Source of the DNA: Theodoxus fluviatilis
Taxonomy: Eukaryota > Mollusca > Gastropoda > Cycloneritida > Neritidae
DNA: 64,000 nucleotides
NCBI GenBank assembly: GCA_034096865.1
Contig: JAWQFJ010020113.1
Location: forward strand, 113,501-177,500
Reading direction: 5' to 3'
Of this stretch, positions 1 to 45,105 are shown in pieces. The notes under the pieces are model-generated. The model saw only the letters and a program-made list of their open reading frames with translations. It searched no databases and was not told the DNA's origin. The stretch's first letter is position 1, and every line of letters begins with the position of its first letter. Both the position numbers and the translations under genes were made by a program.

Positions 1-3000
1 CTGATTCTAGCGATGGTAAAAACAGTAGTAAAGAAAATTGGAAAAAGGGGTCGTGAAAGTCCTTGACAACTGTACAAAGTAGACTGTAATGCTGACGAGT
101 ACTGGCATTCAACAGACCAATATTTCTGTGCATCAACACGCTGCCTTCTAAACGTTCACGGGAAATACAAGGATTACAGGATAGGAACATCGAGATAGGC
201 GTGTTTTTATATAAAGAATGCCACTAACACTCTGGGGGGAAAATATGAGGATTTTTTTAACCTTTCAAATCCCATGAAAAATCATTTTGCAGAGACTAAG
301 TTTCCACATACAGTTATTTGTCGACCGCGTAAACGTTTATGATCCAACTAATTTCATAAACACTCAAGATTAAAAAATAATTATTGCAATATATCTCGCC
401 AAAAAGAAGTAAAATTCATAGAGTAAGATGTTGTTTACATCTGTATGCAGAAGTGAAACGTGCGGGTTTAGCAGAGAGAGGTTGGGTCGACTTTGCCGCA
501 TTGATGCCACATGAAGATAGGTGATATCGTATGGAGAAAGGCACACTGACGTTCTCTGAGCATACTCTGTGGGTGATCGGAAGGCACCAGGGTTGGATGG
601 GTTGCCGGACTGTCACGTGGTCGAGCTGGCGAGCCGAGAAAGGCACGAGGTGGCTAGCTCTTCGCCCCTGGCTTACATCTCAAGGACTTTAAGGTACCTG
701 GAAAGAAGTGTCACAAGAGTTCAAAGCACGCAAGTTTATCATGTTTGTGTACTCCTTTCATGTGCAATGACAAATAAGACAACAATAGTTTTTGGAAACC
801 GTGAATTGTTTGGTATCTTGCACCGAGTGAAATTGTAACTGTCTGCAAAAAGTTACTGATAAATAAATTTAAAAGTATTATGGAACCAGCTTGCTTTTGA
901 TTCCATACCTAAATTCCAGCGTTTCGTATTTAATAAATCCTCTGCGAAAAACTCAATTTCGTCTGCTTATCAAACACTCAAAACCGCTCCCTGATCCAGA
1001 TATTGAACAACTCTAGAGAAGTTAAGATACTGGTTTTATAATGCGACGTATCATTCATATATCTCAAAACGCCGTATACATGTGCATTTGTATAAGGCTC
1101 ATGATTTGAAATAAGCAAGGAGGGTTTCCCTCCTCTAAACAACAAGGAAAAGAGGAGGGGGAAATAGGAGGAACGGGGTAAAAATAAGTGGGTACAAACT
1201 CCGCCAACATAAAAAGAAGGACACTGAATTAGTCCCTTCCTGTTAAAGAAACAATGTACAAATTCTACAGCGTTTCTTTAAACACTAATGAGTGGAGGTG
1301 ATCATAAGCAGTTTTATGGCAAACTTATTGTCTTTTTCTAATACAAGTGACATTCGTTCAACATTAAATTTCAAACCAAACAATGATATTGCAATAATCA
1401 TTATTTTCTCAGCACAATTTGAAGGCAACCCGGTTTTTCTACAAAGCAGCAACGAAGGCGGTGATAATTAAAAGACAATTATTCGGTGACAACCTCCCAG
1501 ATTTTCGAGTAAAGTGATTTTGACGGAAATAATAGTTTCATTATTTCTTAAAAGCGTGAGCTCTTAGTCATCAGATATTTTGCATCCACCAATATCTCCT
1601 TTATCGTTTTATCAAATAAATTGAAACATTGAGCTGCCAATGCGTCGACGTAGTTAGAATGATACTCTCAATCAACTGAAACTTTTGTGGAACTGGAGCT
1701 TGGTGAAAGCCGTTGGCGGTAAAGAGCTTCTTCTCACTTCGCATGCCCTTTCAGTTATAGACCTGTAATTAGCTAGGATAACGCGGTTGTGCGACAGCGC
1801 TCAAGCAGGGTAAAATGCAGCCGTTGCTCTGCATGCGAATTGTAAGCTGCGTGTGTGTCCTCAGACTGACAAAATCCGTAACTAAATGCTGCACAACGTG
1901 CAGGGACTCGATTAAATCCGAAACTCGCAGTCAGTGTAAATGCAACCATTTGCACAACATTTGCAGATTTCATGTGCATGTTGCTATCATTTTCAAGACC
2001 CATCAACCCACATGCTATCTCTATATCCTCATACCCACATTCACCCTAAGGCCATCAACCTTAGCGGGCTCTGCATAAACCTGTCCTTTCGGTAATAAAG
2101 CATCCGTGAAACACGCCGACTATCATTTATGTCTGCGCTGTCTCAGTAATTACATTTAGAACCAAAAAATAGGTCACACCCACAAACCCGAATCCAAGGT
2201 AATGAATGATTTCATAATCGGGCTCCTCATAAAATCGCACTATAAAAGGTCTTGAATTATTCACGTGTTTTAGAAAATCCTCGGTTTTGCAGCATTTTCT
2301 AGCAGAAGTTTCTTTTGAAAGGATAGCGAGAGGTTGAAAAATATACTCTATCTACATATACTGGAAGACAGGATAGAATCTACAAAGAGGACATGCAATA
2401 TACTCAAGGGTTCAGGGCATTTATAACTCAAACGCTATGAAATTCATGCTTTGTCATCAGTGCTGACCTTTCACACAAGTTGTCGACTAGTTCGAATCGA
2501 ACATACCGGTGGGAATTTTTATATATAACAGAAACTTTAAAAATATCATCAAACCTTCATCACCTCTCGATGATGTCTCTTGTTGAAACATATCTATGAC
2601 TGATATCCTAACTTTAAATAGGGAGATCAATGTCACAATTCTACGACTTAGCGTTTCTGGGTGAAGGCAGCCAGTCCCTGATATATAAAAAATTGTCGTG
2701 CAAATATTTTGAAATAAAAAGATGTATCTCTCCACTTACCCATATGTTTACCTTTGCCCATCATCAATAAATTTACTCTACAAGCTAAACTACTGTCTAA
2801 ACCAGAAAAAAGGCTCAGCTACAACATCCATTCTACAGAAGACTACCATGGAGCAAGACAGGGCCCATGCAACCCCTGTAATCTACGAATGCCGGGAACT
2901 GTCTCCGTGTACATTCTCTACAACCCTCTATTCTCTACCATCTACCAAGCTGCAGTGAGGAGCCAAGGGCTAAAGAGCTCTCCCTGTGGGAGACCTAGCG

Positions 3001-3523
3001 TCCTGCAATCACCTCGGAGACCTGCTAGCTGCCACTCTGAGCACCGCCCTCCTGGCTAGCAACCGGCTTCCGCAACAGCTCAGCTACAACCTTACTGGTT
3101 AGTTTCGGGGGTTTGACGGACAGAAGAGGTTTGGAAGGAACCTTGGGTCTGAAAATGCAAACAGAAGCACACGCTGCACAGCAAACACGCCACAGGAGAG
3201 AAAAAATTAATGGTGCACCGCACTGCAAAAGGTTACTTGACTGAGCACCCCAAAACTACCTACGCCTTTTTGCAAGGAATGCCTGCGGTACTGCCCTCAT
3301 TCATGACCACGGTCGTGGATGCTATAATAACCATTTCTGTACTTAAGCACGTCATTCGCCGCCCCCCTCGTCAGTTCCTTCTCCTTCTTCTTTTCATCAT
3401 CGTATCTTTCCCATAATTATCACAGTCACATACACAGCTATGTTCCTCGCCGCCGCCATCGTTGTCATAATGTATTATTGTCATCGTTGTAACATTCCTT
3501 TGTTGTTGCTGACTTCACCATCA
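1..3523. other. No gene recognised
   Basis: AT-rich unique-looking sequence. Open frames are short and lack codon bias or domain motifs. A dozen codons around 571-600 resemble the APGxDG motif of LINE reverse transcriptases, but nothing around them supports it. Confidence 0.5.
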
Positions 3524-3529
3524 TCAAAT

Positions 3530-3944
3530 TCTTCTTCTTCTTCTTCTTCTTCTTCTTCTTCTTCTTCTTCTTCTTCTTCTTCTTCTTCTTCCTCGTCCTC
3601 CTCCTCCTCCTCCTCCTCCTCCTCCTCCTCCTCCTCCTCCTCCTCCTCCTCCTCCTCCTCCTCCTCCTCCTCCTCCTCCTCCTCCTCCTCCTCCTCCTCC
3701 TCCTCCTCCTCTCCTTCTTCTTCTTCTTCTTCTTCTTCTTCTTCTTCTTCTTCTTCTTCTTCTTCTTCTTCTTCTTCTTCTTCTTCTTCTTCTTCTTCTT
3801 CTTCTTCTTCTTCTTCTTCTTCTTTTTTCTTTTTCTTCTTTTTCTTCGTCGTCGTCGTCGTCGTCTCCTCCTCCTCCTCCTCCTCCTCCTCCTCCTCTTT
3901 CTCCTTCTTCTCCTCCTCCTCTTTCTCCTTCTTCTCCTTCTTCT
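3530..3944. repeat. (TTC)n/(TCC)n polypyrimidine tract
   Basis: About 415 bases almost purely of pyrimidines, alternating TTC and TCC blocks with a short GTC block near 3847-3864. The long serine-run reading frame across it is a by-product of the repeat. Such mirror-symmetric tracts can form triplex DNA. Confidence 0.97.
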
Positions 3945-3949
3945 TTGCT

Positions 3950-5394
3950 TTATTGCAGTATTTTCAAACTAATTTTACAGCTGTCCATAACTAAAGATGC
4001 TCGCAAGGGCGTGAACAACTGCAGTCTGAATTCTTCCTCGGATAAGACTTCACACAGGGGTGATGAACCAATCCACACAAAGTATTAAAATTTTTTTATC
4101 GGATTCGGTGATCAGAGTAAGAACTAATGACTGCTTTTCTTCAAGAAGTCCCTATCTTCATTATCATTTGGAGAAAAAAGTTTAAAACCAAAACCACTCA
4201 CTCAGAAAAGAGCAATGCAATCAACAACTTTAAATTGCATGGTGAACTTATAAATGATTGAAGTGAGATACATTTGACTTAACCTAACTTACGCGAAGTA
4301 ATTCTCCATGTACATAAAGAATATTACATATTCTACTTTACTGATTGTGTAACAACGATGGAAACTGACAAGCATAACCTGATGGAATTCAATTCAGTTA
4401 CTCACTCAAGTGAAAACACGATGTAATACTGTCAGATTACGGTTCAAGTTACGCAAAGGACTATATATATATTACATTTGTGGCAAAGTACATTGACACA
4501 TTTAGACAAACTTTACAAATAAGGACCGGCAAAATGTTCCTATGTGAAGACATTCAAATAAGCGTGATGTATATATTTGGTGACGTATCGTTAGTGGGGC
4601 ACACAGCATGCAAATTAGCGTGCACCGCGATCCACACTGGCAAGCAGGCAGGCTAGAAAGGAGGCAGGCAGGTAGGCAGGCAGCAAGAACAACTACGATG
4701 GCATGCGAGATGACTTGTAGAGACAACAGGAAAAGCTGCAGGCGCAGGCCTGTGTGAGACACTCGACCAAAGGACTCGATATTCACTTGGATCATGTTTG
4801 CAATAATATTATATATGTATGATTTATTATGCATTTCAGCGCACTGAAAAAGACACGAGTCATATTTCGGGAAAAGCTCATCTTAGCTTCTTCTTCTTTT
4901 CTCTTTCTCTCTTTGGGGGGTGGGGGTGGGGGTCACACACGAAGCAGGTGTACATTTTCATTGGAAATGTTCAATCAAACCGAAATAGCTCTCCAAATGT
5001 TTCTTACATTGTGAATTTCAATGTTCACTCAGTGTCTGGTTTTTGTGTGTGTTTACCTTGATCGAACAAGTAAAAAATAAATGAGCGACCCACAACCAGG
5101 CATTAAACATATTGGTACCTCTTTGTTTAAATTTTTTCATTCTAATCTTGAAAACGTCATACGCCACACAATCCACTTTATAATGAAGTAATTTACCAAT
5201 CGCCGGCTGCTTGAATAACTTTCCCCACATGATACTCACTTGAAAAAATGTAAAATTCATATGAATTGCCTCACTGAGCACTTCAACCGATTTTTTTTCG
5301 GGATTAGCGGGGAGCAAAGTGGATGTACACATAAAGTAAAACTGATGAAGGTGTGGTAATAGACCTATACGGTCCAGGAAAAGTAACACATTCA
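3950..5394. other. No gene recognised
   Basis: Unique-looking AT-rich sequence. It includes a small AGGCAGGC cluster near 4640-4685 and a CT-rich run with a G run at 4885-4935. Confidence 0.5.
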
Positions 5395-5405
5395 GTAGCA
5401 TTCTT

Positions 5406-6312
5406 CAAAGATTATAGGTTACACAAAGATAGCTCATGCCGAGCTTTTGCTCTTCAAAGTTACAAGACGTTCAAAATGCAGCGCCCCAAGCGGTTGCTGT
5501 TATTGTTGAATCAAGGGAAGTAATCACAACGCTTAGAGACATGTAAAAGTGCTTGTTTGTCGACGCGTTTCTGATTGCGTTCCGATCATGTTTGTGAATA
5601 CATTTACGGTGTAATGTGTAATAAAATGATTTGCTGCAATAATGGGGGTGTTTTGGCTTTGTTTTTTTGTAGCAGGCGTTGTGAAATCGAAATATTTGGT
5701 TCATGGAAATGTGAGCCTATAGTCCGTTTCAACATTGCTCTGTCAGTGGAGACAAAGATTATTCGTCTGCTAGCCATCTAGGTACATACGACCGGTGAGG
5801 TTTGTTTACTTATCTTCTGTGGGTTTTGTGCAGAAAGTATACGTTAAAACAGTCTAATATGACTATTTTCGATTAGTTTTTAATCTAATTAATATTTTTG
5901 CATGTTTTAACGCGGCCGGATCTTTGGCATTACTCCCCGGGCGTGCGAAGTCAGTAGCGTCCACTGACAGAGCAATGTTTAAACGGACTATAGGCTCACG
6001 CGCATGCGCACAAGCATCCATTTAGATGAACCAAATCTTTCGATTTCACAACGCCTGCTACAAAAAAACAAAGCCAAAACACCCCCATTATTGCAGCAAA
6101 TCATTTTATTACACATTACACCGTAAATGTATTCACAAACATGATCGGAACGCAATCAGAAACGCGTCGACAAACAAGCACTTTTACATGTCTCTAAGCG
6201 TTGTGATTACTTCCCTTGATTCACCAATAACAGCAACCGCTTGGTGCGCAACGTGTCTCGATCCTCACTACAAGCTCGGCATGAGCTATCTTTGTGTAAC
6301 CTATAATCTCTG
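5406..6312. mobile_element. Foldback (long inverted repeat) DNA element, 907 bp
   Basis: The ends are inverted copies: CAAAGATTATAGGTTACACA on the left and the complement of CAGAGATTATAGGTTACACA on the right, continuing about 40 bp with one mismatch. After a divergent stretch the arms pair again from about 5490-5745 with 5965-6245 at very high identity. Direct repeats GTAGCATTCTT (11 bp) lie at 5395-5405 and 6313-6323. No transposase is encoded. An 11-bp duplication fits Mutator-like elements best, but the superfamily is uncertain. Confidence 0.8.
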
Positions 6313-6323
6313 GTAGCATTCTT

Positions 6324-6974
6324 CATCGACGTTAGCTCTATCGCTGTTCCATATCGTTACTCCTGCAATGTTTTGCATTTACAAAAGATATTGGCAAGCA
6401 CAATACTACGCAGGGATGATTTCACTAGGTTATGAGATGACGGCATGATATTGCCTGTTTATATTATGATTCCAGCAGTTTGCAATGGGAGTGCTAATAA
6501 CTGAACTAATGTGGAATGTTACCAACTATAAGAGGTCAAACACTATCGTTGTAAATTCTACAGCTACTCACGCTAATAAAGACTCGCATGATGATGATTC
6601 TGTTCAAAGTGCTTAGACTGTGTATTTGCAGGCATGGGACATGAACAATGTAAATTATTTGTCAACTTTTAAAAGCAAATATCTTCAATAACAAAAACGC
6701 AAGTCATGCCATAAAACATTAAATAGTATGAAAAAGAAAAGCAAAAAATGGTTCCGCTGTTACCTTTGGATGCAACAAGAAATAAAATAGTATATACCAT
6801 TATTATCATGAGAGAACAAAGAAAAACATCCTTTAAACCCATTTTGCAGTCCTTCATGGTGTTTATGTCATCATAAATATAAATATGTCTCTGTCATATC
6901 CATGTAAAGTGAGCCAAAGCAAAAGGATACAGGACCATAACTAAACAGCCATTCCCCAAGCATTGCAAAATATA
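6324..6974. other. No gene recognised
   Basis: AT-rich sequence between two mobile elements with no convincing coding signal or repeat. Confidence 0.5.
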
Positions 6975-6979
6975 ATGTG

Positions 6980-7599
6980 CAGGGCCGGATCTAGGGGGGG
7001 TGCTGGGGGTGCTCGAGCACCCCCCCCAAAAAAAAAACAAAAAAAAAAAAACCTCCGTGGCAGCCGGGAGTTGGGGGAAGGAGGGAGGGGGGGGGGGGTG
7101 GTTGCTCAAATATGTTGATCTACTTCCCACCTCATCGGATATCGGCACACTTTGCTTGGTAGCAGAGACAGTATAGTTAGTAAAAAGCTTGGGAAGGAGG
7201 GGGGGGGGGGGGCTAAAAGATGCTGGGCCCAGATGCTGTACTACTCTCCACTTGGTATAAGCACACTCTACTTGGCAGCCAAGGTAGCTGGGGAGGGAGG
7301 GGGGGGGGGGTGCTGCTATAATTAAGATGCCTTCCTTTTGCTACTCGCACAGACAAATCAAACCCGGGCAGAGACAGGAAGAATCTGTGACCAAACAAAA
7401 ACTCTTGGAAATGACCGCACTGCCAGATTGCACAGATTTGCACCATTTTTCTCAAAATTTTCCGGGGGGGCATGCCCCCGGACCCCCCTAGAGGGGCGTG
7501 CCTGCTTCGCAGGCACGCACTCGTGGCTTCGCCACTTCGATGAGAAGACCCTAAAACAATTTTAAGCACCCCCCCTCAAAAAACTTTGATCCGGCCCTG
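6980..7599. mobile_element. hAT-like non-autonomous element with CAGGGCCGGATC ends, 620 bp
   Basis: It begins CAGGGCCGGATC and ends GATCCGGCCCTG, flanked by ATGTG at 6975-6979 and 7600-7604. The interior has three loosely repeated units ending in long G runs (near 7080, 7200 and 7300) and adjacent hairpins GCGTGCCTGC-TTC-GCAGGCACGC and GTGGC-TTC-GCCAC. Ends of this type are typical of hAT MITEs, though the visible duplication is 5 bp rather than 8. Confidence 0.75.
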
Positions 7600-7604
7600 A
7601 TGTG

Positions 7605-9326
7605 AATCCGCTCCTCAAAATGGCATGCAGAACCAGAAATACCCATGCAAAGGCAGATTACTGCAAAGGCGTCTTTTGTTGTTCATCCTCAAATTGTATT
7701 ATGGCAGAATGAGGAAAGTGCTCCATTCGTTCCAGGGACTAAATTGGTCAACTCTTGGTTGTGCGCAAGGCAGCTGTGAATGTTTTGTTGGAGTGATCAG
7801 AGACGACTCGTCATTTGATGGAGGTGATGAGCGAGACATTTTATGAAAGTGAGTCTTTGTACAATGACCGGTGTGTACTTTTGTTGCGGAGGTACACTTC
7901 GGAGGGCTAGTAATTTCAAGGCATTTGCTTTCACAAAGAAAGCTAAGAAGTTTGAAGACAGAGTGTTTCCGCATAGTGCATTTTTCTTTTGAACACCATA
8001 ATTGCATGGTGATTGCCTCCTTCCGTTTCCCTGTCGTGCTTAATATCAATGATTTTCCTCGCATTTTAGTCGAATCACGATTTCTCCAGAGTATCAATTA
8101 ATGTATATTTTAGGCATATAAGCGTGCAATTGGCCATTCGTTACTTCTAGCATATGAAATTCCACGGGAGACAATTTGATACAAAATGCTAGTAAATGTC
8201 AAGAGCATTGTATTTCATTTTGATTCGTCATAAATAGTTGAAGCTGTATTATCAAGAGTGACACTAGTGAACCTTCTGTGGAATGTGCAAGTTAGAATGC
8301 GAACACATTTCAACAGTCTGATCACCTGTTATCTTTCGCGCCAATGTAAATGCTCTAAATGCATATTGCATAAGCCATCTTTTCACGAAGCCCATGGCAA
8401 AATGCTTCTACTTTACATGAAATTCTGTGGTGCTGTCTAAAATCTCTCATTATCTAAGGCCTACAAGCTCCGAAGCAAATTTCATAAAAAGAAAATGAAT
8501 GACATAGCGACTCAACAAAACCTATTGGATTCTGAAGTGAAGAAATAAATTAAGAAGAAAGTATACCGGGATTTTTTTGGATTTAATCTAATCTAGGTTT
8601 GCCAATTACGGTATATTGCTGCTTTTGCAGCTTGACGGTCTGGAACTTTTTGGGCCAGATTGTTCTTTCGGATTCAACAATTTGAACGGTGGAGGCATAA
8701 ATAAAAACATTTAAGTGGGAACAAGAGAAAAACATACATCGAGTAACACATTAAAGGTATATAATGTTACAGAATTACAAGGGAAAGGGGAAACATTCCA
8801 ACACGAAAAGTGGGGAAGAAATGGTCACAGCAACTGGCAAACCTGACATCTGTTGAAATGAGTTGGCGGAAACACGAAACACGGGATCAAAAGAAAGACA
8901 GCAAGACGCCCTTGAAGACTGTCATGCCGACGACAGTTCCTCAGGGAACAACGTCTGACCAATGCTACATGCTGGGGCTGGAAGGAATCCGGGAGGGAAG
9001 TAAGCGGCTGTGGGACAGTAGTAATGGAACACAAACCTGAGGGCAGACCCCCCCAATTCACCATGGTAACCGTCCAACCTCGTCAAACCTTGCAATGGAA
9101 GGACAGACCAGGTGATAAAGAAGTGAAAAATGCATGGCGGTCATTCCCAGCTGTAGGGTTGTGAAGTAGGAAGTTGCATCAAAGTAACACAGCAACTAAA
9201 CCAGCATACTTCTTTTCCACTTTTACTCAAGGTGTCTCGTATTTTAGTGTAGTAGTGTTGTAGACTTTCGTTTTGTGATGCCTTGGCTCCAGGGAGAAAA
9301 ACAGTTGCACAACACTGCTTTTGCAT

Positions 9327-9329
<3 letters not shown>
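7605..9329. other. No gene recognised
   Basis: Mostly unique-looking sequence. The 8800-9060 part is more GC-rich and open in both directions but shows no recognisable motif. Confidence 0.45.
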
Positions 9330-9424
<95 letters not shown>

Positions 9425-9489
9425 CATACACGCACGCAATCACACACACACACGCACACACACACACACACACTCATGCACACACGCAA

Positions 9490-9532
<43 letters not shown>

Positions 9533-9630
9533 CACGCACGCAATCAAACACACACACACACTCATGCATGCACGCAATCACACACACACTCATGCACGCA
9601 CGCATGCACGCACACACACACACACACGCA

Positions 9631-9681
<51 letters not shown>
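9330..9681. repeat. (CT)n(CA)n compound microsatellite
   Basis: About 58 bases of CT run into about 295 bases of CA, interrupted by CACGCACGCAATCACACA-type higher-order units. Confidence 0.97.
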
Positions 9682-9682
<1 letters not shown>

Positions 9683-9689
9683 GCCGCAT

Positions 9690-12190
9690 AGTTATGTGAA
9701 CATAGCAATACAGCAAATGAAAATAATAAATATGTGACTGAATATGTATTTTTAAAATGTTAGGTCACTCTATATTTTCCAAGACAAAGTCTAGAGCTTG
9801 AAAGAAATGTTTTAAGTAGAAGATTCCATTTCTTAACCAAAAGATACACCCTAAATATGTGACTTTGAGATACGCTCTGTGAACTATCACAGTTTTCATT
9901 TATTTGCTTCATTAGGTAGCGATTAAAACACTTTTTCATTCAGCATTCTCACACATGGAATAAGGTATGAAAACAATCATGAGTAAACAAACAACAACAA
10001 TAACAACAACAAATCTTAAAATGCCAACAGCACAGGCTTACAAGAGCTGATGTAAGCATTGGGTATATCATGACATGAGCGACATACACCTTTACATATG
10101 GTTATTACCTGTCATAATGCTCTGCATCGTTTGAATTGTATGAACTAATATTGTGCCATTAGGAGTAACGAATTAGTGCACAAGCAACAAAAAGCTTGGG
10201 GGAAGAGGAGGGCGTAGGAAAAATAAATACATGCTTTTCATCTTCTCACATATTCATAATGACAGCATAGATTATTTGAAACGGTTTCACATTACATAGG
10301 AGTTAATTGAAAAATCTATGCTACCTAAGGGTTTCCTTTATATACAAAAATCTTTGATATTCTGTTGTTTTGCGTGTTACTGTAAAACTCACAATCAGTT
10401 TTCATTAGATAAATGATAAGCATCAAGTCTTACACTTTGCAGGGGGAAAAACGTTTAATTCATATTAACTATGACAAATTCATGTCCTGTACATACATGG
10501 TCTTTCAAGGGCAGTTAAAATAATTATACTAAAATCCAGAACATTTGTGTGCATGCATGCACATGTGTGAGTGTGCATGCTTACGTATGCTAATGAATAA
10601 TAATAATTTGTGCATGTGTGTAATGTGTGTGTGCATGTGTGTGTGTTTGTATACATTTGTTTCTGTGAGTGCATATTTGTCTGGTGCATCAAGGTTCATA
10701 CGAGTCTATGTACAGTCATACATTTGCAAATGCATGAGACTTTGAAAATTAATATTCACGTTTGCATATATAATAAGTACATGTGCGTATATCTCAGCAT
10801 GTGCTTGTTGTCATGTTTGTGCCCTTATAATAATGGTAGACAGCACCTTAAGCAGCTTCCATTTTATTTGTGTGTAAGATCCAACGTGCGTGTAAGCGTA
10901 TTTGAAAATGTTCGCATATATTTTCGTGTGCATCTTGTTTTTACGTGTGCTTGAATATGGCAACTTGCAACAAGCCTGAGAAGGGAGGGAACTGAAGAGG
11001 GATGCAAGGAAAGAGTTATCTCCCTGAAAAGAACAAGCCAGCCCACCAGGTGGCACTTGAGGGAGACATCAGCCAGCACCTTCACCATGGAATGACGATG
11101 GGAAGGAGGTGCAGGAAAGGAGAGTACAGGGGAAGACCTCTACAGATGGATTAGTCAGATGAAAACTGACAGCCCTTGGCCCGTATTGTCAAGGTGTGAC
11201 ACCTTCGTCTGTGCTGAAGGCTCTGCGGAGCAGTGGGTTTTCACTGCCATTGCACACATACTTCACGTACGACAAGTGAGCGCGAGCACAGCTGTGAAGA
11301 AAAGGGAGGCTGATGGTCAAAACCTGGGGTTGGGTCATCACCAGTCAGGGCAGTGCTTGTAAACTATTACCCTTCTCTTCTCCATCCAATGCAAATGACC
11401 ATGTTTGATGATTATGATATAAAACTGGTAAACACTAAGTGAGGCTAATTTTGAACGTGTGTGCGGTCTCTCTATGAAGATGAGTTTTGATATGATATAA
11501 AGACGAATAGTGACGTCATCCTTAGTCTTTCAACATGGATGCTGCTTTGCCTGAAATATGTATGCATTATCAAACCTCACATAGATGGAATGAACATCTA
11601 TACATTACGGATTCATGTTGAGAGTACTGGAGGTAAAAAACTAGTTAAATAATCATATTGCTAAATGTGCGCACTCCTGATAAAATAAAGACCACAAACA
11701 AATTCACCTTGGTGATGGGAAAAATTATTTTTAAATGTGATGTCTGCAATACAGTGAATATGTTGACGAAAGTTTTGACTATCACAACAACAATTGATGC
11801 GCCTGTTGTCTTCCAGGATTAAGCAACAGCAGACCAATGGTCAGTTTAGGCAAATCATGCATGCTGAAGTGAGGATGATGATATAAATCAAATGCAATTT
11901 TACTGCATTTTTTACATCTCCCAATCTGTAGTCCATCAATGCAGTTTCATGCATTTTTCTCTATCAAGTAGGGTTTCCAGATATAAATTTTTTTCTCTCT
12001 CTTTGGCAAGGTACACGATGATATGAATAAGCAGAAAGAATAGAGGAGAGGGAGGAGCAGGGAAACTTCTCAAGTACCAACAGCAAGGCAGTGGGCAAGG
12101 CATGCAGGGTCCATGCATGCAAGTACAGACAACATACACGTTTGCATGACTAGGTTTTCAGCACTCACTGCCATTCCTGATAGCATTACC
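9690..12190. other. No gene recognised
   Basis: AT-rich intergenic sequence with a diffuse TG-rich patch at 10540-10700. Around 10980-11110 is a purine-rich stretch containing GAGTTATCTCCCT, a motif I associate with molluscan dispersed repeats. Confidence 0.45.
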
Positions 12191-12207
12191 TCTGCCAAGT
12201 TGAGTTG

Positions 12208-12213
12208 TTTATT
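12208..12213 (-). terminator. Possible polyadenylation signal AATAAA of the coiled-coil gene
   Basis: Plus TTTATT reads AATAAA on the minus strand, about 370 nt past the stop codon. Its position is plausible for a short 3' UTR. No transcript evidence is available. Confidence 0.4.
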
Positions 12214-12584
12214 GACAGATTACACTAATGATCTTAAAACATTCTTATCCAACAGTTGTAGAACACAAGACATCCCCAAATCAGGTCAGATCTTGTCAAA
12301 ACAACCAAGACAACAAACACTCTTTTTTAAGCTAGAGGTTAATATTTTTTTAAGTAACTTTGTAGACAAATGAATAAAGAATTCTGCTAAATTATTACTA
12401 TGTCTATCCTAAGACTAAGAGTTTCTCATCTGACTACTAAACCTCTGCTCTACTCCATTCTACATTCTAACCATCCTCCACCACTTACTGGACACCGGAG
12501 CTGGGGACACAAAAACTCTAATATGTGCAGTGTACTACTTGGGGTGTCCACTAAGCTGCTCTACACGCCAGAACTGGGTGCTGC

Positions 12585-43871
<31,287 letters not shown>

Positions 43872-44696
43872 CTCTCCTCCTTGTGTCTCCACTGCACTCA
43901 CCTCCCAGGCACCAGTCTGCAAGGAGACAAGCAGGAAAATGCAGTGACAAGAAGTTGTCTGGTACATATGTATGTAAGTAGACAGTTTTGGTAAAAAATA
44001 GTCAAGAGAGAAGGCTGGGATTACGCCATTACACTCATCACTGAAAATTTTTTCTTACATTGCATGAATCACAAATAGGGAACTCTACATGTAGAAACAC
44101 ATGCAAGAAAAATAAAGAGAGGTAAGTCAACAAACGCAGATGTTACATTCATTCTAAACCCACAACTAGAGTAGGGCAACCCATTCAAATTTAGCGCTGA
44201 GTATTGTAAGTCAAATCTAAGAGGATTCACATGTTTACCAGAAACAGAGTAAAACCTGTCACTGGAGCAATCTCTCTTATCTCTGCTGTTACGTGTTACT
44301 GTTTTGTGATAACTGCCAATTTCTTTTCTTTTTTTCGTCATATTTTTAATTGGTAAAGTATTAAAAACTCTCAAAGCATTTTACAACACTTCAAAAGCAG
44401 TTGCTTCTCTTTTTTTAATCTGCAAAAATGTAAAAGTGACATAAGAAACTATATTGCTAAAATCAGGAGTTTGGGAACCAACAGGCAGGAGAAATTAAAA
44501 TTGCAATCATGACTTATAAATAGACAAAAAAGTTCAGTTTCCCACTTGCAAATAAATGTTTTAGCAAACCTTCGCACTGTAACAGGAATCTGGTCCAAGC
44601 ATAAATGACTCTGTCTCATATACATTACAGGTAGGCATGTTGATGTTATCTTATTAGACCATGCCAAGAAAACCTCAGGTACATTCAGGCTCAACT

Positions 44697-44701
<5 letters not shown>

Positions 44702-44767
<66 letters not shown>

Positions 44768-44856
44768 CACACACACACATATCCAAACACATGCAAACAC
44801 ATGCACACATGCACACACACACACATGTATGCAAACACACACACACACACATATAT

Positions 44857-44903
<47 letters not shown>
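44702..44903. repeat. (CT)n(CA)n compound microsatellite
   Basis: About 60 bases of CT, then interrupted CA with CACATGCA units. Confidence 0.95.
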
Positions 44904-44904
<1 letters not shown>

Positions 44905-45063
44905 TCAAGCACCATCATGAATACCATACACCCATGTACTTATGTCCACTCATCCTCTGGCACTCTGCTCGTGCACTTCGCCACCAATACATAAACACAC
45001 AAATGCATAACTGCAAATAATTCCTACTCACATACACAAACACATATACATTTGCATACACAC

Positions 45064-45066
<3 letters not shown>

Positions 45067-45104
<38 letters not shown>
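45067..45104. repeat. (CA)n microsatellite
   Basis: About 19 CA units upstream of exon 1. Confidence 0.95.

Positions 45105-45105
<1 letters not shown>

Noticed and set aside
3440..3994. Long serine/phenylalanine-run reading frame
   Set aside because: It is simply the translation of the TTC/TCC microsatellite.
5471..6316. Identical 66-residue open frames in opposite directions, possible duplicated gene
   Set aside because: They are the two arms of one inverted-repeat element, with no coding bias or start context.
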